A DNA stretch of 29,260 nt from UBA1672 sp965263215 (lineage in GTDB: Bacteria > Pseudomonadota > Alphaproteobacteria > Micavibrionales > Micavibrionaceae). The notes under the pieces were generated by a model, which saw nothing but the letters and a program-made list of their open reading frames with translations, had not been told where the DNA came from and did no database searches. The stretch lies in NCBI GenBank assembly GCA_965263215.1, contig CBDHGW010000002.1, positions 1 through 29,260 of the forward strand, written 5' to 3'. The translations under genes were made by a program, and so were the position numbers. Shown here one piece after another: positions 15,029-22,643 of the stretch; positions within the stretch are counted from its first letter, which is position 1; the number at the start of each line of letters is the position of its first letter.

Positions 15029-15402
15029 TGAACGAAGCGGCTGTTCAACAACTTATCAGACTAGAATCATCTCGGCGCGGAACGCCGTTACTTAGGAATA
15101 ATGTCGGGGCATGTTATGATGATACAGGGCGTCTCATTCGATACGGATTGGGGAACGATTCGAAAAAAATTAATGATGTCCGCAAGTCATCGGACCTTAT
15201 TGGTATATGGCCCGTTCGCGTTACACAAGAGATGGTTGGATCAGTTCACGGATTATTTTTCGCAGTTGAGTGTAAGCCGACCGGCTGGACTATGCGAAAT
15301 GGTGACGTTCGAGCCGTAGCACAAAAAGCTTTTGGTGAATGGGTTCGAGATAAAGGCGGAATATTTACGTTCGCCACAAAAATAGAGGACGTGTGGAAAT
15401 AA
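15028..15402 (+). CDS. VRR-NUC domain nuclease
   Basis: A 124-residue single-domain VRR-NUC protein. The N-terminal helix (AAVQQLIRLESSRRG) and LLRNNVGACYD are typical of phage members. The nuclease core is SSDLIG (Asp56), FFAVECKPTGW (Glu81, Lys83) and the helix AQKAFGEWVRDKGG (Gln98). The C-terminal strand IFTFATKIEDV completes the fold. This PD-(D/E)XK family resolves branched DNA, such as Holliday junctions, and phage versions are standalone like this one. It is expected to process replication or recombination intermediates together with the helicase. It is coupled at both ends by TAATG overlaps. Confidence 0.85.
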   Translation: MNEAAVQQLIRLESSRRGTPLLRNNVGACYDDTGRLIRYGLGNDSKKINDVRKSSDLIGIWPVRVTQEMVGSVHGLFFAVECKPTGWTMRNGDVRAVAQKAFGEWVRDKGGIFTFATKIEDVWK

Positions 15403-15674
15403 TGAGCGACGACATAAAATCTTTTCGGTTCAATCCTGATGAGCGCAAGTTGATCATTGAACATGCGGCGGTGAAATGTGCGAACAAGTACGGTCTTGCA
15501 TCTGTTCGTCACGCAAAGGTTGCGGAATATTGTCCTATAAAAACATCACTTGGAACCGTGCGTCGTTACTTTCCACGCAAGCATGATTTGATTCTACTTG
15601 TTCTCAATTCGGAATTAGCGGTCAACAAGAAGGTTTACGACACGGCTAAAAAACTTGGCTATGAAATGACATAA
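15402..15674 (+). CDS. Small TetR-like helix-turn-helix protein
   Basis: A 90-residue protein. ATG 15402 overlaps the previous stop as TAATG; a GTG nine bases upstream is possible but less likely. Residues 14-64 resemble the TetR DNA-binding domain: a first helix (ERKLIIEHAAVKCANKYG), then VRHAKVAEYCPIKTSLGTVR as the helix-turn-helix, then RYFPRKHDLI. Only about 25 residues remain after it, so the ligand-binding/dimer domain of true TetR regulators is missing. It is likely a phage transcription factor or DNA-architecture protein working without an inducer. The following gap carries one of the TCAGT-type palindrome matches. Confidence 0.65.
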   Translation: MSDDIKSFRFNPDERKLIIEHAAVKCANKYGLASVRHAKVAEYCPIKTSLGTVRRYFPRKHDLILLVLNSELAVNKKVYDTAKKLGYEMT

Positions 15675-15705
15675 TCAGTACACTAACAAAAAGCGAGAAA
15701 TACAA

Positions 15706-15975
15706 ATGAGTGTAATTTATAAATATGAAATTCCTTGGATTGATGAATTAGAACTTGAATTGGCACATCTATCTTCAGTTGTCAGTTTTATGATACAACA
15801 TGGTAAACCTCACATGTGGATCAAAACAGAACCAGACGATCCGTTAAAAAATCATATGATAAAGCGACGTTTCAAAATTGTCGGAACTGGTCATTCAATT
15901 GGTCTCAATGACAAACCTTTAGGGTCTGTTATCGATGGTGAATTTGTTTGGCACTTAGTCGAAATAATCGATTAA
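15706..15975 (+). CDS. DUF7352-like phage protein
   Basis: An 89-residue protein with a recognisable pattern: a start of IYKYEIPWIDELELELA, a strand pair with HGKPHMWIKTE, then RRFKIVGTGHSIG and the end GEFVWHLVEIID. This order (YKYE...I, then a GTG turn, then FVWH) is common to small phage and bacterial proteins grouped as DUF7352; their biochemical role is unknown. Start ATG 15706 is preceded by a GCGAGAAA stretch. It follows a 31-base gap holding a possible regulatory palindrome, so it may begin a transcription sub-unit. Confidence 0.65.
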   Translation: MSVIYKYEIPWIDELELELAHLSSVVSFMIQHGKPHMWIKTEPDDPLKNHMIKRRFKIVGTGHSIGLNDKPLGSVIDGEFVWHLVEIID

Positions 15976-15978
15976 ACA

Positions 15979-16653
15979 ATGTCAGAAGTCGTACTTAAAC
16001 GGTGCGATGCGAGGGATGGTTTAGCTCGATTAAAAGACAACTCAATTGATCTAATTTTTACTGATCCGCCGTATCGCGTTATCAGCGGTGGGAATAAATA
16101 CCCTACCGCTCCAAAGGGAATGTTGACCGCCAATGACGGGAAACATTTCAAACATAATGATATCGAGTTTTCAGAATATATTCCTGATTTACATCGTGTG
16201 CTGAAACCCGGAAAGCATTGTTACATCATGACGAACGTGCTCAACATGTTCACATTGCGTGATGTAGCGACCCAGGTCGGGTTTAAACTGCACAATATGC
16301 TCATTTGGAAAAAGAATACGGTGACGCCGAACCGTTGGTATATGAAGAATTACGAGATTGTTTTCATGTTCTATAAGGGACGCGCAACACCGATCAAAGA
16401 CTGTTCGTCGAAATCAATTGTTGAATTTGATGCAGTCCGTAACCGTGACCATCCAACGGAAAAACCGCTAAATATGGTAGGTTATTTTATTGCTAACAGT
16501 AGTGAACCACAAGATGTTGTGCTCGATCCGTTTATGGGTGTCGGAACAACCGGGCAGGTTTGTCAACAACAAGGCTTGCGTTTCGTCGGCTTTGAGATTG
16601 ATATGGAATACTACATCAAATCTTGTATCAGGTTGGGGGTTATGCCGAGATGA
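15979..16653 (+). CDS. DNA adenine/cytosine N-methyltransferase, beta class
   Basis: A 224-residue methyltransferase. Motif IV DPPY is at 29-32 (LIFTDPPYRV) and the AdoMet motif lies near the C-terminus, DPFMGVGTTG at 183-192, followed by FVGFEID. Catalytic motif first and AdoMet motif last defines the beta class; HPTEKP at 158-163 is also typical. DPPY favours N6-adenine over N4-cytosine methylation. At 224 residues the target-recognition region (about 60-150) is compact. No restriction partner lies beside it, so it is an orphan enzyme that could shield phage DNA from host restriction or interfere with host methylation signals such as CcrM. Target unknown. Confidence 0.85.
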   Translation: MSEVVLKRCDARDGLARLKDNSIDLIFTDPPYRVISGGNKYPTAPKGMLTANDGKHFKHNDIEFSEYIPDLHRVLKPGKHCYIMTNVLNMFTLRDVATQVGFKLHNMLIWKKNTVTPNRWYMKNYEIVFMFYKGRATPIKDCSSKSIVEFDAVRNRDHPTEKPLNMVGYFIANSSEPQDVVLDPFMGVGTTGQVCQQQGLRFVGFEIDMEYYIKSCIRLGVMPR

Positions 16654-16838
16654 TTGAAATTTTTCTTTCCGACTTTGTTATTTTGCCGGATGGTGAGATC
16701 GGTCAAGTGATCGATACGTCTCGTGCGAAACAAAATCTGTTCATTGTTGAAGTCGATGATTTGGTCGCTGAGTACAATGGTGAGTCACTAACTGTCATTG
16801 ATGATGATATCTTTGAGGTGACAGATGAATCTTACTGA
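16650..16838 (+). CDS. Hypothetical acidic small protein
   Basis: A 62-residue protein. ATG 16650 overlaps the methyltransferase stop (ATGA), and I prefer it to an upstream TTG. The sequence alternates short strands and acidic turns (FLSDFVILPDGEIGQVIDTS, FIVEVDDLVAEYNG, DDDIFEVTDESY), a small beta-barrel look. The final 14 bases overlap the primase gene. No family is recognised. The strongly acidic character could reflect DNA mimicry, which is speculation, or a simple partner-binding protein. Confidence 0.5.
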   Translation: MIEIFLSDFVILPDGEIGQVIDTSRAKQNLFIVEVDDLVAEYNGESLTVIDDDIFEVTDESY

Positions 16839-19101
16839 TCTTCTGCCACCTCAGTTTATGTGTTGGCGATTAGAGCAAGGTCAGGGAACCAAAAAGCCAA
16901 CGAAAGTTCCGTGCACCGCTTTGGACACGGTAGACGCACATGGTCGTCATTTGCCGGTTGGGGCAAAATGCGATGCGCATGATCCGCGCTATTGGGTGGA
17001 ATACGAAACAGCGCGTAACGCGGTAGATCGCGGTAAGGTGGTGGGTGTTGCGTTTGTGTTGAGCGAAGCTGATTCATGGTTCTTCCTCGACTTGGATAAC
17101 TGTTACGACGCCACCCAAGCCCAATGGAAGCCTGAAGCGTCAGCGATATATCAGGCCTTTGAAGGTGCCTGGGGTGAAGTGTCTCAATCTGGTCATGGGC
17201 TTCATATACTCGGACAATGTGACAAAAACAAGTTAACGGATCGAAGGAATAAATGGGATGGATGGAAAGAATTCTACATTAAAGACCGGTTTATCGCTTT
17301 CGGCCCAGGTGGTTGGGAGAGAATCGGCAATCATCACAACCAAGTGGACTTTACGTCATTATTATTACGAACTGTTCCCCAGCGCGAATTTCTCGGAGAA
17401 TTACCAGAAGGTGTTGATGAGCGATACACCGGACCAGAAGACGACGCAAAACTCATAGAAATGGCGCTTCGATCATCGAACGCGGCGGCGGCGTTTGGTG
17501 ACGGCATTACGTTCCAACATTTATGGGAAGCTGATCGCGCCGCATTGTCTCGCAAATGGCCAGCTTATGACGGCGGTGCGGGTTTTGATCACTCGTCGGC
17601 TGACATGGCCCTCATGTCTCACCTTGCTTTCTGGACCGGCAAGAACATGCCGCGCATGGACCGGTTGTTTCGTCAATCGGGACTCATGCGAGAAAAGTAT
17701 GAAAAGCGGCCAGACTATCGACAAGAGACGATTCAAAAAGCGGCACGTCTTGCAAAGAATGTTTATAATCAACCAAGGCTCAATGGTCACGATGTCGTCA
17801 CGGATCGCGGCGAGATACTTTTAAGCATTGAAGAAATGAAGACGCATTTTGAAGGTTGCGTTTATATTCGAGACGCACACCGCGTATTTGTTCCAGATGG
17901 TGCCATGCTCAAACCGGAACAATTCAATGCGACTTATGGCGGTCACTTGTTTCAAATGATGCCGGATAATTCAAAGCCGACGAAAAAGGCGTTTGAGGCG
18001 TTCACTGAAAACCCAATGTTTCGATTTCCCCAAGCACTCACCACTACATTCAAACCGTCTATGGATGGTGGCACAATCATAAATGACCGTGTGAACATTT
18101 ACGTCAAACCGAACATTGATATGCAAGCGGGGGATATCGGACAACTACAGGATTTTATGGTTCGTCTTTTACCTGATGAAAATGATCGAAACATATTGAT
18201 TAACTATATGGCGTCAGTTGTTCAAAACCCTGGCGTTAAGTTTCAATGGGCGCCAGTTATTCAGGGTACGGAAGGAAACGGAAAGACGTTGCTTGCAACG
18301 TGCATGGAATATGCAATTGGTGAGCAATATGTTCACATGCCTCGCGCCTCACAATTGAAAGAAAAATTCAACGGATATCTCGACGGGAAAATGTTGATCG
18401 TGGTGGAAGAAATTCACATGGGAAATCGTCGCGAAATGTTGGATGAGTTGAAACCGCTTGTGACAAATCAGCGGATCGAAATTCGCGGGATGCATCAAGA
18501 AAAACGCATGATCGATAATGTTGCAAATTGGTTCTTTTGTACCAATTATCGCGATGCGGTTTTGAAGTCGAAAGATGATCGTCGCTATGCAATTTTTTAC
18601 ACTGCTCAACAAACCGCAAATGATCTTGATCGTGACCAAATGAATAACGGGTTTTTTCCACGTCTTTACGGATGGCTTCAGTCAGGTGGATATTCACACG
18701 TTGCGCATTGGCTCATGACATACCCGATTGATCCATCTCTCGATCCAGCCGGTGCGTGTCACCGCGCGCCTCAAACATCAAGTACAGACTTTGCAATTGC
18801 GCACAGTATTGGACCAATTGAGCAAGAGATTCTTCACGCTGTTGAGACGGATCGCTATGGGTTTAAAGGTGGTTGGATATCGAGTTACGCACTCGACGAA
18901 TTGGTTCGTGAAAAACACATGCGAATTAGCCGAAACAAAATTTCCGACATCTTAACCGGTCTTGGTTATCGTAAGATCGGTCGAGCCTCAAAACCTATAA
19001 TTATGGAAGGCGGCACACGTCCCGTTCTTTGGCACTATAAGGACGGCGAGGGAACATTTGACACGAATGATTTTATTGCAAAGCAAGGGTGGGTAAATTA
19101 G
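16825..19101 (+). CDS. Primase-polymerase with SF3 helicase (AEP + DUF5906 type)
   Basis: A 758-residue fusion. The N-terminal domain is an archaeo-eukaryotic primase (PrimPol): FFLDLDN (Asp89, Asp91), SQSGHGLHI (His127) and EFYIKDRFIAF (150-159). A linker with PriCT-like helices (about 210-310) follows. The C-terminal helicase has Walker A GTEGNGKT at 481-488, Walker B MLIVVEEI at 523-530, and the sensor region ANWFFCTNYRDAV. Domain order and motifs resemble phage NrS-1-type replicases and P4/DUF5906 primases. It would unwind DNA and make primers, possibly extending them, for the family B polymerase on the other strand. Its ATG lies inside the previous gene. Confidence 0.85.
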   Translation: MNLTDLLPPQFMCWRLEQGQGTKKPTKVPCTALDTVDAHGRHLPVGAKCDAHDPRYWVEYETARNAVDRGKVVGVAFVLSEADSWFFLDLDNCYDATQAQWKPEASAIYQAFEGAWGEVSQSGHGLHILGQCDKNKLTDRRNKWDGWKEFYIKDRFIAFGPGGWERIGNHHNQVDFTSLLLRTVPQREFLGELPEGVDERYTGPEDDAKLIEMALRSSNAAAAFGDGITFQHLWEADRAALSRKWPAYDGGAGFDHSSADMALMSHLAFWTGKNMPRMDRLFRQSGLMREKYEKRPDYRQETIQKAARLAKNVYNQPRLNGHDVVTDRGEILLSIEEMKTHFEGCVYIRDAHRVFVPDGAMLKPEQFNATYGGHLFQMMPDNSKPTKKAFEAFTENPMFRFPQALTTTFKPSMDGGTIINDRVNIYVKPNIDMQAGDIGQLQDFMVRLLPDENDRNILINYMASVVQNPGVKFQWAPVIQGTEGNGKTLLATCMEYAIGEQYVHMPRASQLKEKFNGYLDGKMLIVVEEIHMGNRREMLDELKPLVTNQRIEIRGMHQEKRMIDNVANWFFCTNYRDAVLKSKDDRRYAIFYTAQQTANDLDRDQMNNGFFPRLYGWLQSGGYSHVAHWLMTYPIDPSLDPAGACHRAPQTSSTDFAIAHSIGPIEQEILHAVETDRYGFKGGWISSYALDELVREKHMRISRNKISDILTGLGYRKIGRASKPIIMEGGTRPVLWHYKDGEGTFDTNDFIAKQGWVN

Positions 19102-19586
19102 TGATCTTCGAAACCGACGAAGAACAGGCTGAATATAACGCGGCATTGAAACGGTTTGTGTCGAAGTGTCGGTATGATGAGATGACGGGGTGTGTTGTTT
19201 GGACGGCGATGGCTCATCATTATCGAGACGGGAAGCCTCAGTATGGCGGGTTTTCTTTTCGCGGTGAAAAATGGCTTGCGCATAGATGGGCGGCTATTTT
19301 TATTCACGGGTTCGATCTATCAGGTGGTTTAACAGTCGGACATTGTTGTCCTGGTTGGCCAAACAATCGATGTGTTCATCATCTTGAACCTCAGACGTAC
19401 TTAAAAAACGGTCAAGAATCTTATTATCGAAATCTTCGAAAACAAAAAGGGATTTTGACGCCGAGTGAAAAGCAATATTGGATGCTTGTCGAGCGCGGAT
19501 ATGAGGAGCCACATCCAGATGCGCCGGAATGGTTGAGATCGGCACAAGAGAGATTTGGATTATTGGATATAAAAGCGCCCCACTGA
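19101..19586 (+). CDS. HNH endonuclease
   Basis: A 161-residue HNH nuclease. I favour GTG 19101, whose G is the last base of the primase stop and which has AGGGTGGG ten bases upstream; GTG 19089 is an alternative. Motifs: CVVW at 31-34, AHRW at 60-63, then GHCCPGWPNNRCVHHLEPQT at 80-99 with the HNH histidines and Cys pairs likely binding zinc. These small phage enzymes are free-standing homing endonucleases or packaging-linked nickases. Position at the very end of the primase operon suggests an inserted homing gene. The C-terminal helix (about 125-155) probably binds DNA. Confidence 0.75.
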   Translation: MIFETDEEQAEYNAALKRFVSKCRYDEMTGCVVWTAMAHHYRDGKPQYGGFSFRGEKWLAHRWAAIFIHGFDLSGGLTVGHCCPGWPNNRCVHHLEPQTYLKNGQESYYRNLRKQKGILTPSEKQYWMLVERGYEEPHPDAPEWLRSAQERFGLLDIKAPH

Positions 19587-19604
19587 GGGCAGACAGTGAG
19601 GCGC
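19575..19604 (-). terminator. Rho-independent terminator for a leftward transcript
   Basis: Read on the minus strand, GCGCCTCACTG pairs with CAGTGGGGCGC (one G-U pair, eight-base loop) and is followed by TTTTAT. The element is at the end of the HNH gene and just beyond the stop of the small minus-strand gene 19629-19805, so it likely ends that gene's transcript. On the plus strand no T-tract follows. Confidence 0.65.
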
Positions 19605-19628
19605 AACGGCTTGGTCCTGGGAGAGATT

Positions 19629-19805
19629 TCAAGCCGCTATCAATGAGTCATGCGCAAACTCATTGAACCAATTTCTTACAAGCGTGAGGGCTTCATGGTC
19701 GGTCTCGTATTCTGAGACACGTGAAGATGCAATACGTTTTGCGAGCCGGTGATCAATGATACCAAACTCATTGCAAAGTGCAGCGGCGACTTTTATTACA
19801 AACAT
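19629..19805 (-). CDS. 58-residue minus-strand protein, unknown
   Basis: ATG 19805 to TGA 19631-19629. The product (MFVIKVAAALCNEFGIIDHR, then a helix with AKRIASSRVSEYETDHEA and a final VRNWFNEFAHDSLIAA) is predicted fully helical with balanced composition. It is the only minus-strand gene between 12.1 and 29 kb. A Rho-independent terminator oriented the same way lies directly downstream (19604-19575), which supports real transcription. Upstream in-frame codons extend without a start codon, so ATG 19805 is the only option. A small helical regulator is possible; no helix-turn-helix is certain. Confidence 0.5.
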   Translation of the reverse strand: MFVIKVAAALCNEFGIIDHRLAKRIASSRVSEYETDHEALTLVRNWFNEFAHDSLIAA

Positions 19806-19956
19806 TGATTTTCGATCCGTATCGGTTAACAGTACGCACAGTATTGCCAGTAAATGCTAATAAAGCGTAAATGAAAAACGACCGTTTTATGATAGTTGCT
19901 TAATTGATGAGAGTGGTGCATTCAATTAGTGGCTGCAATTCAATGGGGTTTTTTCA
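19806..19956. promoter_or_regulatory. Divergent intergenic region
   Basis: An AT-rich 151-bp gap between the minus-strand 58-residue gene and the rightward LamG-like gene must serve both. It holds an imperfect inverted repeat (CTTAATTGATG near 19899 and CATTCAATTAG near 19919). No convincing -35/-10 pair could be assigned by eye, so this is a location-based call. Confidence 0.25.
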
Positions 19957-20814
19957 ATGAATGAACCAAATGTACGGCGTGTAAAAGTACGCGGCGCGCA
20001 ACGTGTAAAAGTTGTTAAACGTTCAACAGATGAGATTGAAAAGAAATTGGCTGATTTTACTTACGCGGAATTTGAAAGCGAACCTTATCCATTCAGAGAT
20101 TGGGATAAGCTTAAAGACGTGATCGATCATATCGTGGTGATCGATTCGAACCCTGACAACATGTTTGCAGATATCTCCGATGATTTTTTCAGTGGTGGTA
20201 AAGTCGTTGAGAATGGTCACATCGGCTCGATCATTGATGCGTCGTTTGCGAAGAATAAGAGCCTTAAGGACGCAATTCGAGACGATCCAGGCGGGTTTAA
20301 AAAGGTTGTTCGGTTTCGTTGCGGTGTGGGAGATCGCCGCCCGGTGTTCCGAGACGGTTCAATCTTTTTCGATGACTCTGATGATTACATTCGTCTCAGC
20401 GAGATCAAGCTTACATACGACACGGAATTGTTTGCCGTTGTGACCATGCCGGAAGGTGTCAATGGTAATTTATGGGGATCGTCAGGTCTTGGGTATGCTG
20501 GCGCGTTTCTCAAAAATAGTTGCAGTGTTAATTTCGGAAATCCAACACCGATCAAATATGAAATTAATGGTGTCGAAGTCGTTGACGCCGGTGATGCTTA
20601 TAATCGTGCGGTTGGGAACAAATGTCTGATTAAAGTGCGTCTCAACATGTCCAATCAAAAAACCTGGCCAGACATAAGCATTGGTGGAACAGACCGTATT
20701 GAGTGGTTCCTGGGTATGAAGTTACACGGTTTTGCAATGTATAATCGTTACGGTACTGGCCGTGCTCTCACCATTCCTGAAAAACGTGCATTGTATAAAA
20801 TCTTAGGCGCTTAA
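19957..20814 (+). CDS. LamG/concanavalin-like beta protein, possible virion decoration or receptor binder
   Basis: A 285-residue protein. The basic start (VRRVKVRGAQRVKVVKRST) precedes a helical acidic part (about 25-95). From about 115 the pattern is of a LamG/ConA-like jelly roll: FRCGVGDRRPVFRDGSIFFD, DDSDDYIRLSEI, then LTYDTELFAVVTMPEG and the closing strands WFLGMKLHGFAMYNRY. The end LTIPEKRALYKIL resembles the helix after such domains in phage proteins. Domains of this type bind glycans on virion surfaces. It lies far from the tail cluster and stands alone between two noncoding stretches, suggesting a late moron or acquired gene. Binding partner unknown. Confidence 0.6.
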   Translation: MNEPNVRRVKVRGAQRVKVVKRSTDEIEKKLADFTYAEFESEPYPFRDWDKLKDVIDHIVVIDSNPDNMFADISDDFFSGGKVVENGHIGSIIDASFAKNKSLKDAIRDDPGGFKKVVRFRCGVGDRRPVFRDGSIFFDDSDDYIRLSEIKLTYDTELFAVVTMPEGVNGNLWGSSGLGYAGAFLKNSCSVNFGNPTPIKYEINGVEVVDAGDAYNRAVGNKCLIKVRLNMSNQKTWPDISIGGTDRIEWFLGMKLHGFAMYNRYGTGRALTIPEKRALYKILGA

Positions 20815-20821
20815 CGAAAGT

Positions 20822-20854
20822 CCCCCGTGTGACAGGTGGACAATCACACGGGGG
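20822..20854 (+). terminator. Perfect 11-bp hairpin after the LamG-like gene
   Basis: CCCCCGTGTGA (20822-20832) and TCACACGGGGG (20844-20854) pair exactly around an 11-base loop, seven bases after the stop. The stem is GC-rich and strong but no T-tract follows on either strand, so it may stop RNA decay, or terminate only with a factor. Confidence 0.55.
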
Positions 20855-21044
20855 CGCACGAGAAATACCGGTTTAGCCAGCGACTCATTTGGGGGACGAA
20901 TGCGCTAACAGGTCAGTACATTCGTATTGAATGGGGATTTTTAACAGTTTGTCAACTAAAAATATCAGGTTTAGGGGTTGCAACAACTGCTAACAACTGC
21001 TAACTATGTTTCATCAGCACGAGAATTATCAATGAGGATAGCTG
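20855..21044. promoter_or_regulatory. Control region upstream of the acidic protein gene
   Basis: A 190-bp gap containing AACAACTGCT twice in tandem (20982-20991 and 20992-21001) followed by AACTATG, and a minus-strand TTGACA at 20955-20950. Tandem 10-mers spaced one helical turn apart could bind a regulator on one DNA face. The ribosome-binding site GAGGA (21033-21037) serves the gene at 21045. Confidence 0.3.
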
Positions 21045-21491
21045 ATGAGAGTAGACGGATCACAAATTCGTCGCCAATCGAGATCAAGCGGTGTAAAAAC
21101 CCATTCGTCTCGTGAGGCAAAATTAAACAACGCCAGAAACAGGAAAATTAGTACAATGGCACGATTGAATGAAACTGATGAAACACTTGAAGAAGAAATT
21201 TTCGATAGTGGTGAAGAAGTCGTTGATGAACCAAAGCCCAAAAAGTCACGCGCTAAAAAGGCTGATCCGGTTGTCGAAGAAATTGAGACTGAAGAACTCG
21301 ACGTTGAACTTCTTCAAGACGACGACGAGATGACGCTTTCACTCGTCAACTCGATTAATGGTATTTCCGAATGCTTCCGTTCGTTCGTAACGGTGATCAA
21401 CTACATGGACATGCAAATCTATGAGCGCAAGCTGAAGTTTGATTCTATCGCTGAAGCGATTGAACCAGACACGGACGTTACCGAGCGCTAA
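21045..21491 (+). CDS. Acidic hypothetical protein with basic N-terminal extension
   Basis: A 148-residue protein from ATG 21045 (GAGGA seven bases before). The first 37 residues are very basic (IRRQSRSSGVKTHSSREAK); the rest is acidic (ETLEEEIFDSGEEVVDEPK, then ELLQDDDEMTLSLV) with a helical end around ECFRSFVTVINYMDMQIYER. An internal ATG at 21156 has its own weak AGGAAAA, so a 111-residue shorter form starting MARLNETDE is a credible alternative start. I do not recognise a family. The bipolar charge suggests that the head of the long form might bind nucleic acid. Confidence 0.5.
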   Translation: MRVDGSQIRRQSRSSGVKTHSSREAKLNNARNRKISTMARLNETDETLEEEIFDSGEEVVDEPKPKKSRAKKADPVVEEIETEELDVELLQDDDEMTLSLVNSINGISECFRSFVTVINYMDMQIYERKLKFDSIAEAIEPDTDVTER

Positions 21492-21508
21492 AAATCATAC
21501 AATCAATT

Positions 21509-21536
21509 AACCGTCGCGAGTAAAATCGCGGCGGTT
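21509..21536 (+). terminator. Intergenic hairpin
   Basis: AACCGTCGCGA (21509-21519) pairs with TCGCGGCGGTT (21526-21536) with one G-U pair and a six-base loop. No T-tract follows. It separates the acidic protein gene from the membrane protein gene and may attenuate transcription or protect the upstream message. Confidence 0.45.
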
Positions 21537-21556
21537 CATTACGGGGCAGTTTTACC

Positions 21557-22639
21557 ATGTCTGAAGATATTGAAAATGAAAAAACTCATCAGACTGCGGA
21601 GCAATTTGCAGGTGTGATCCTGATTGGTGCGGGTGCCTGGTTTGGTCTATGTTCAGCCGGTGCAACATATATGGGATTTGAAACCAATACGGGTTTCTTT
21701 ACCGCGCTTGTTGGTATTCCTTTGTGGCTCACCGCGCTTGGTTTAGGGATCGCCACAGGGTCTTATTTCGCGCAACGACGCACGATTTTTGCGTTAATCT
21801 TGTTACTCGTTACAGGCTGTTTGACATTTGTTAATGGCTATATCGATACGATTAGTTTGACTGAGGTAAGCGCAAATAGAGAAGAAGACCGACTGGCACA
21901 TAATACACGTGTTAAAGGCGCGCGTGACGTGTTAAATAAGAGCGTTCAGAGAAAGACCGAGATTGATGATTTTATGGCGCGTGCTCGCCACGAAAATCCC
22001 GATGTGGTTAAGGACGCACAACGTCAGTTAAAAGACCTTGGATTTTATGTTCCCGGTGTTGTTGATGAATGTACGGTAGGACGTACACGGATCGATGGGG
22101 AGCGCGGGGGATGCACTGAAGAAGCCCTTCAAGCTTGGCAACAATTCTATCGCATACCGGAAGAATTACGCGATTTGGAAATTGCTATCAAAGAAAACGG
22201 TGAACTCGCCAAGATCGCGACGATTGATGAGCCGTCTATTTTTACAAAAGACGTTGCCGAGATCGTGGCCATTATCATGAACCTACTCGCTTTTGTGTGT
22301 ACGGTCGGTGCTGGTTATTTCCGACGCGGTGAGAGTGAACTTGAAAAAGTCAAAGCCGAACGCCGCGCGATGAACAAGGAAGTTAAAAGACGTGATGATG
22401 AGTTGACACGGCGCGAACAAATTATGGTGGAAGAAATAGAGCGCCGCGAACGTCACATGGAAGAAGACATGCAACGCCACAAAGATGAAATGTCACGGCG
22501 CGAACAACAACTGATCAAAAAACTTCAGCAACGTAAAGATGTTGCGCGTCAACGTACTCAACAGCTTGAGAATGCATTTTCTGAAATGCGTAAAATGGTG
22601 AACGTTATGGTCAGTGATATTAACAAGCGAGAAGGTTAG
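21557..22639 (+). CDS. Membrane protein with periplasmic PG-binding-like loop and cytoplasmic coiled coil
   Basis: A 360-residue protein. Transmembrane helices are likely at about 17-37, 47-70, 77-95 and 232-255. Positive residues (AQRR at 72-75 and FRRGE at 255-259) put the loop 96-231 in the periplasm. In that loop, residues 150-195 look like a peptidoglycan-binding domain: VKDAQRQLKDLGFYVPGVVD, then IDGERGGCTEEALQAWQQF, with Cys172 and Cys186 able to form a disulfide. After the last helix comes a charged coiled coil (about 258-350, KAERRAMNKEVKRRDDELTR and onward). The build would link cell wall to cytoplasm. Possible roles are superinfection exclusion, lysis control or envelope remodelling; none is proven. 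Confidence 0.7.
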   Translation: MSEDIENEKTHQTAEQFAGVILIGAGAWFGLCSAGATYMGFETNTGFFTALVGIPLWLTALGLGIATGSYFAQRRTIFALILLLVTGCLTFVNGYIDTISLTEVSANREEDRLAHNTRVKGARDVLNKSVQRKTEIDDFMARARHENPDVVKDAQRQLKDLGFYVPGVVDECTVGRTRIDGERGGCTEEALQAWQQFYRIPEELRDLEIAIKENGELAKIATIDEPSIFTKDVAEIVAIIMNLLAFVCTVGAGYFRRGESELEKVKAERRAMNKEVKRRDDELTRREQIMVEEIERRERHMEEDMQRHKDEMSRREQQLIKKLQQRKDVARQRTQQLENAFSEMRKMVNVMVSDINKREG

Positions 22640-22643
22640 GAAA

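Noticed and set aside
19300..19632. Minus-strand frame of 110 residues under the HNH gene
   Set aside because: It is antisense to conserved HNH motifs and runs through the terminator hairpin; only the smaller frame 19629-19805 has supporting context.
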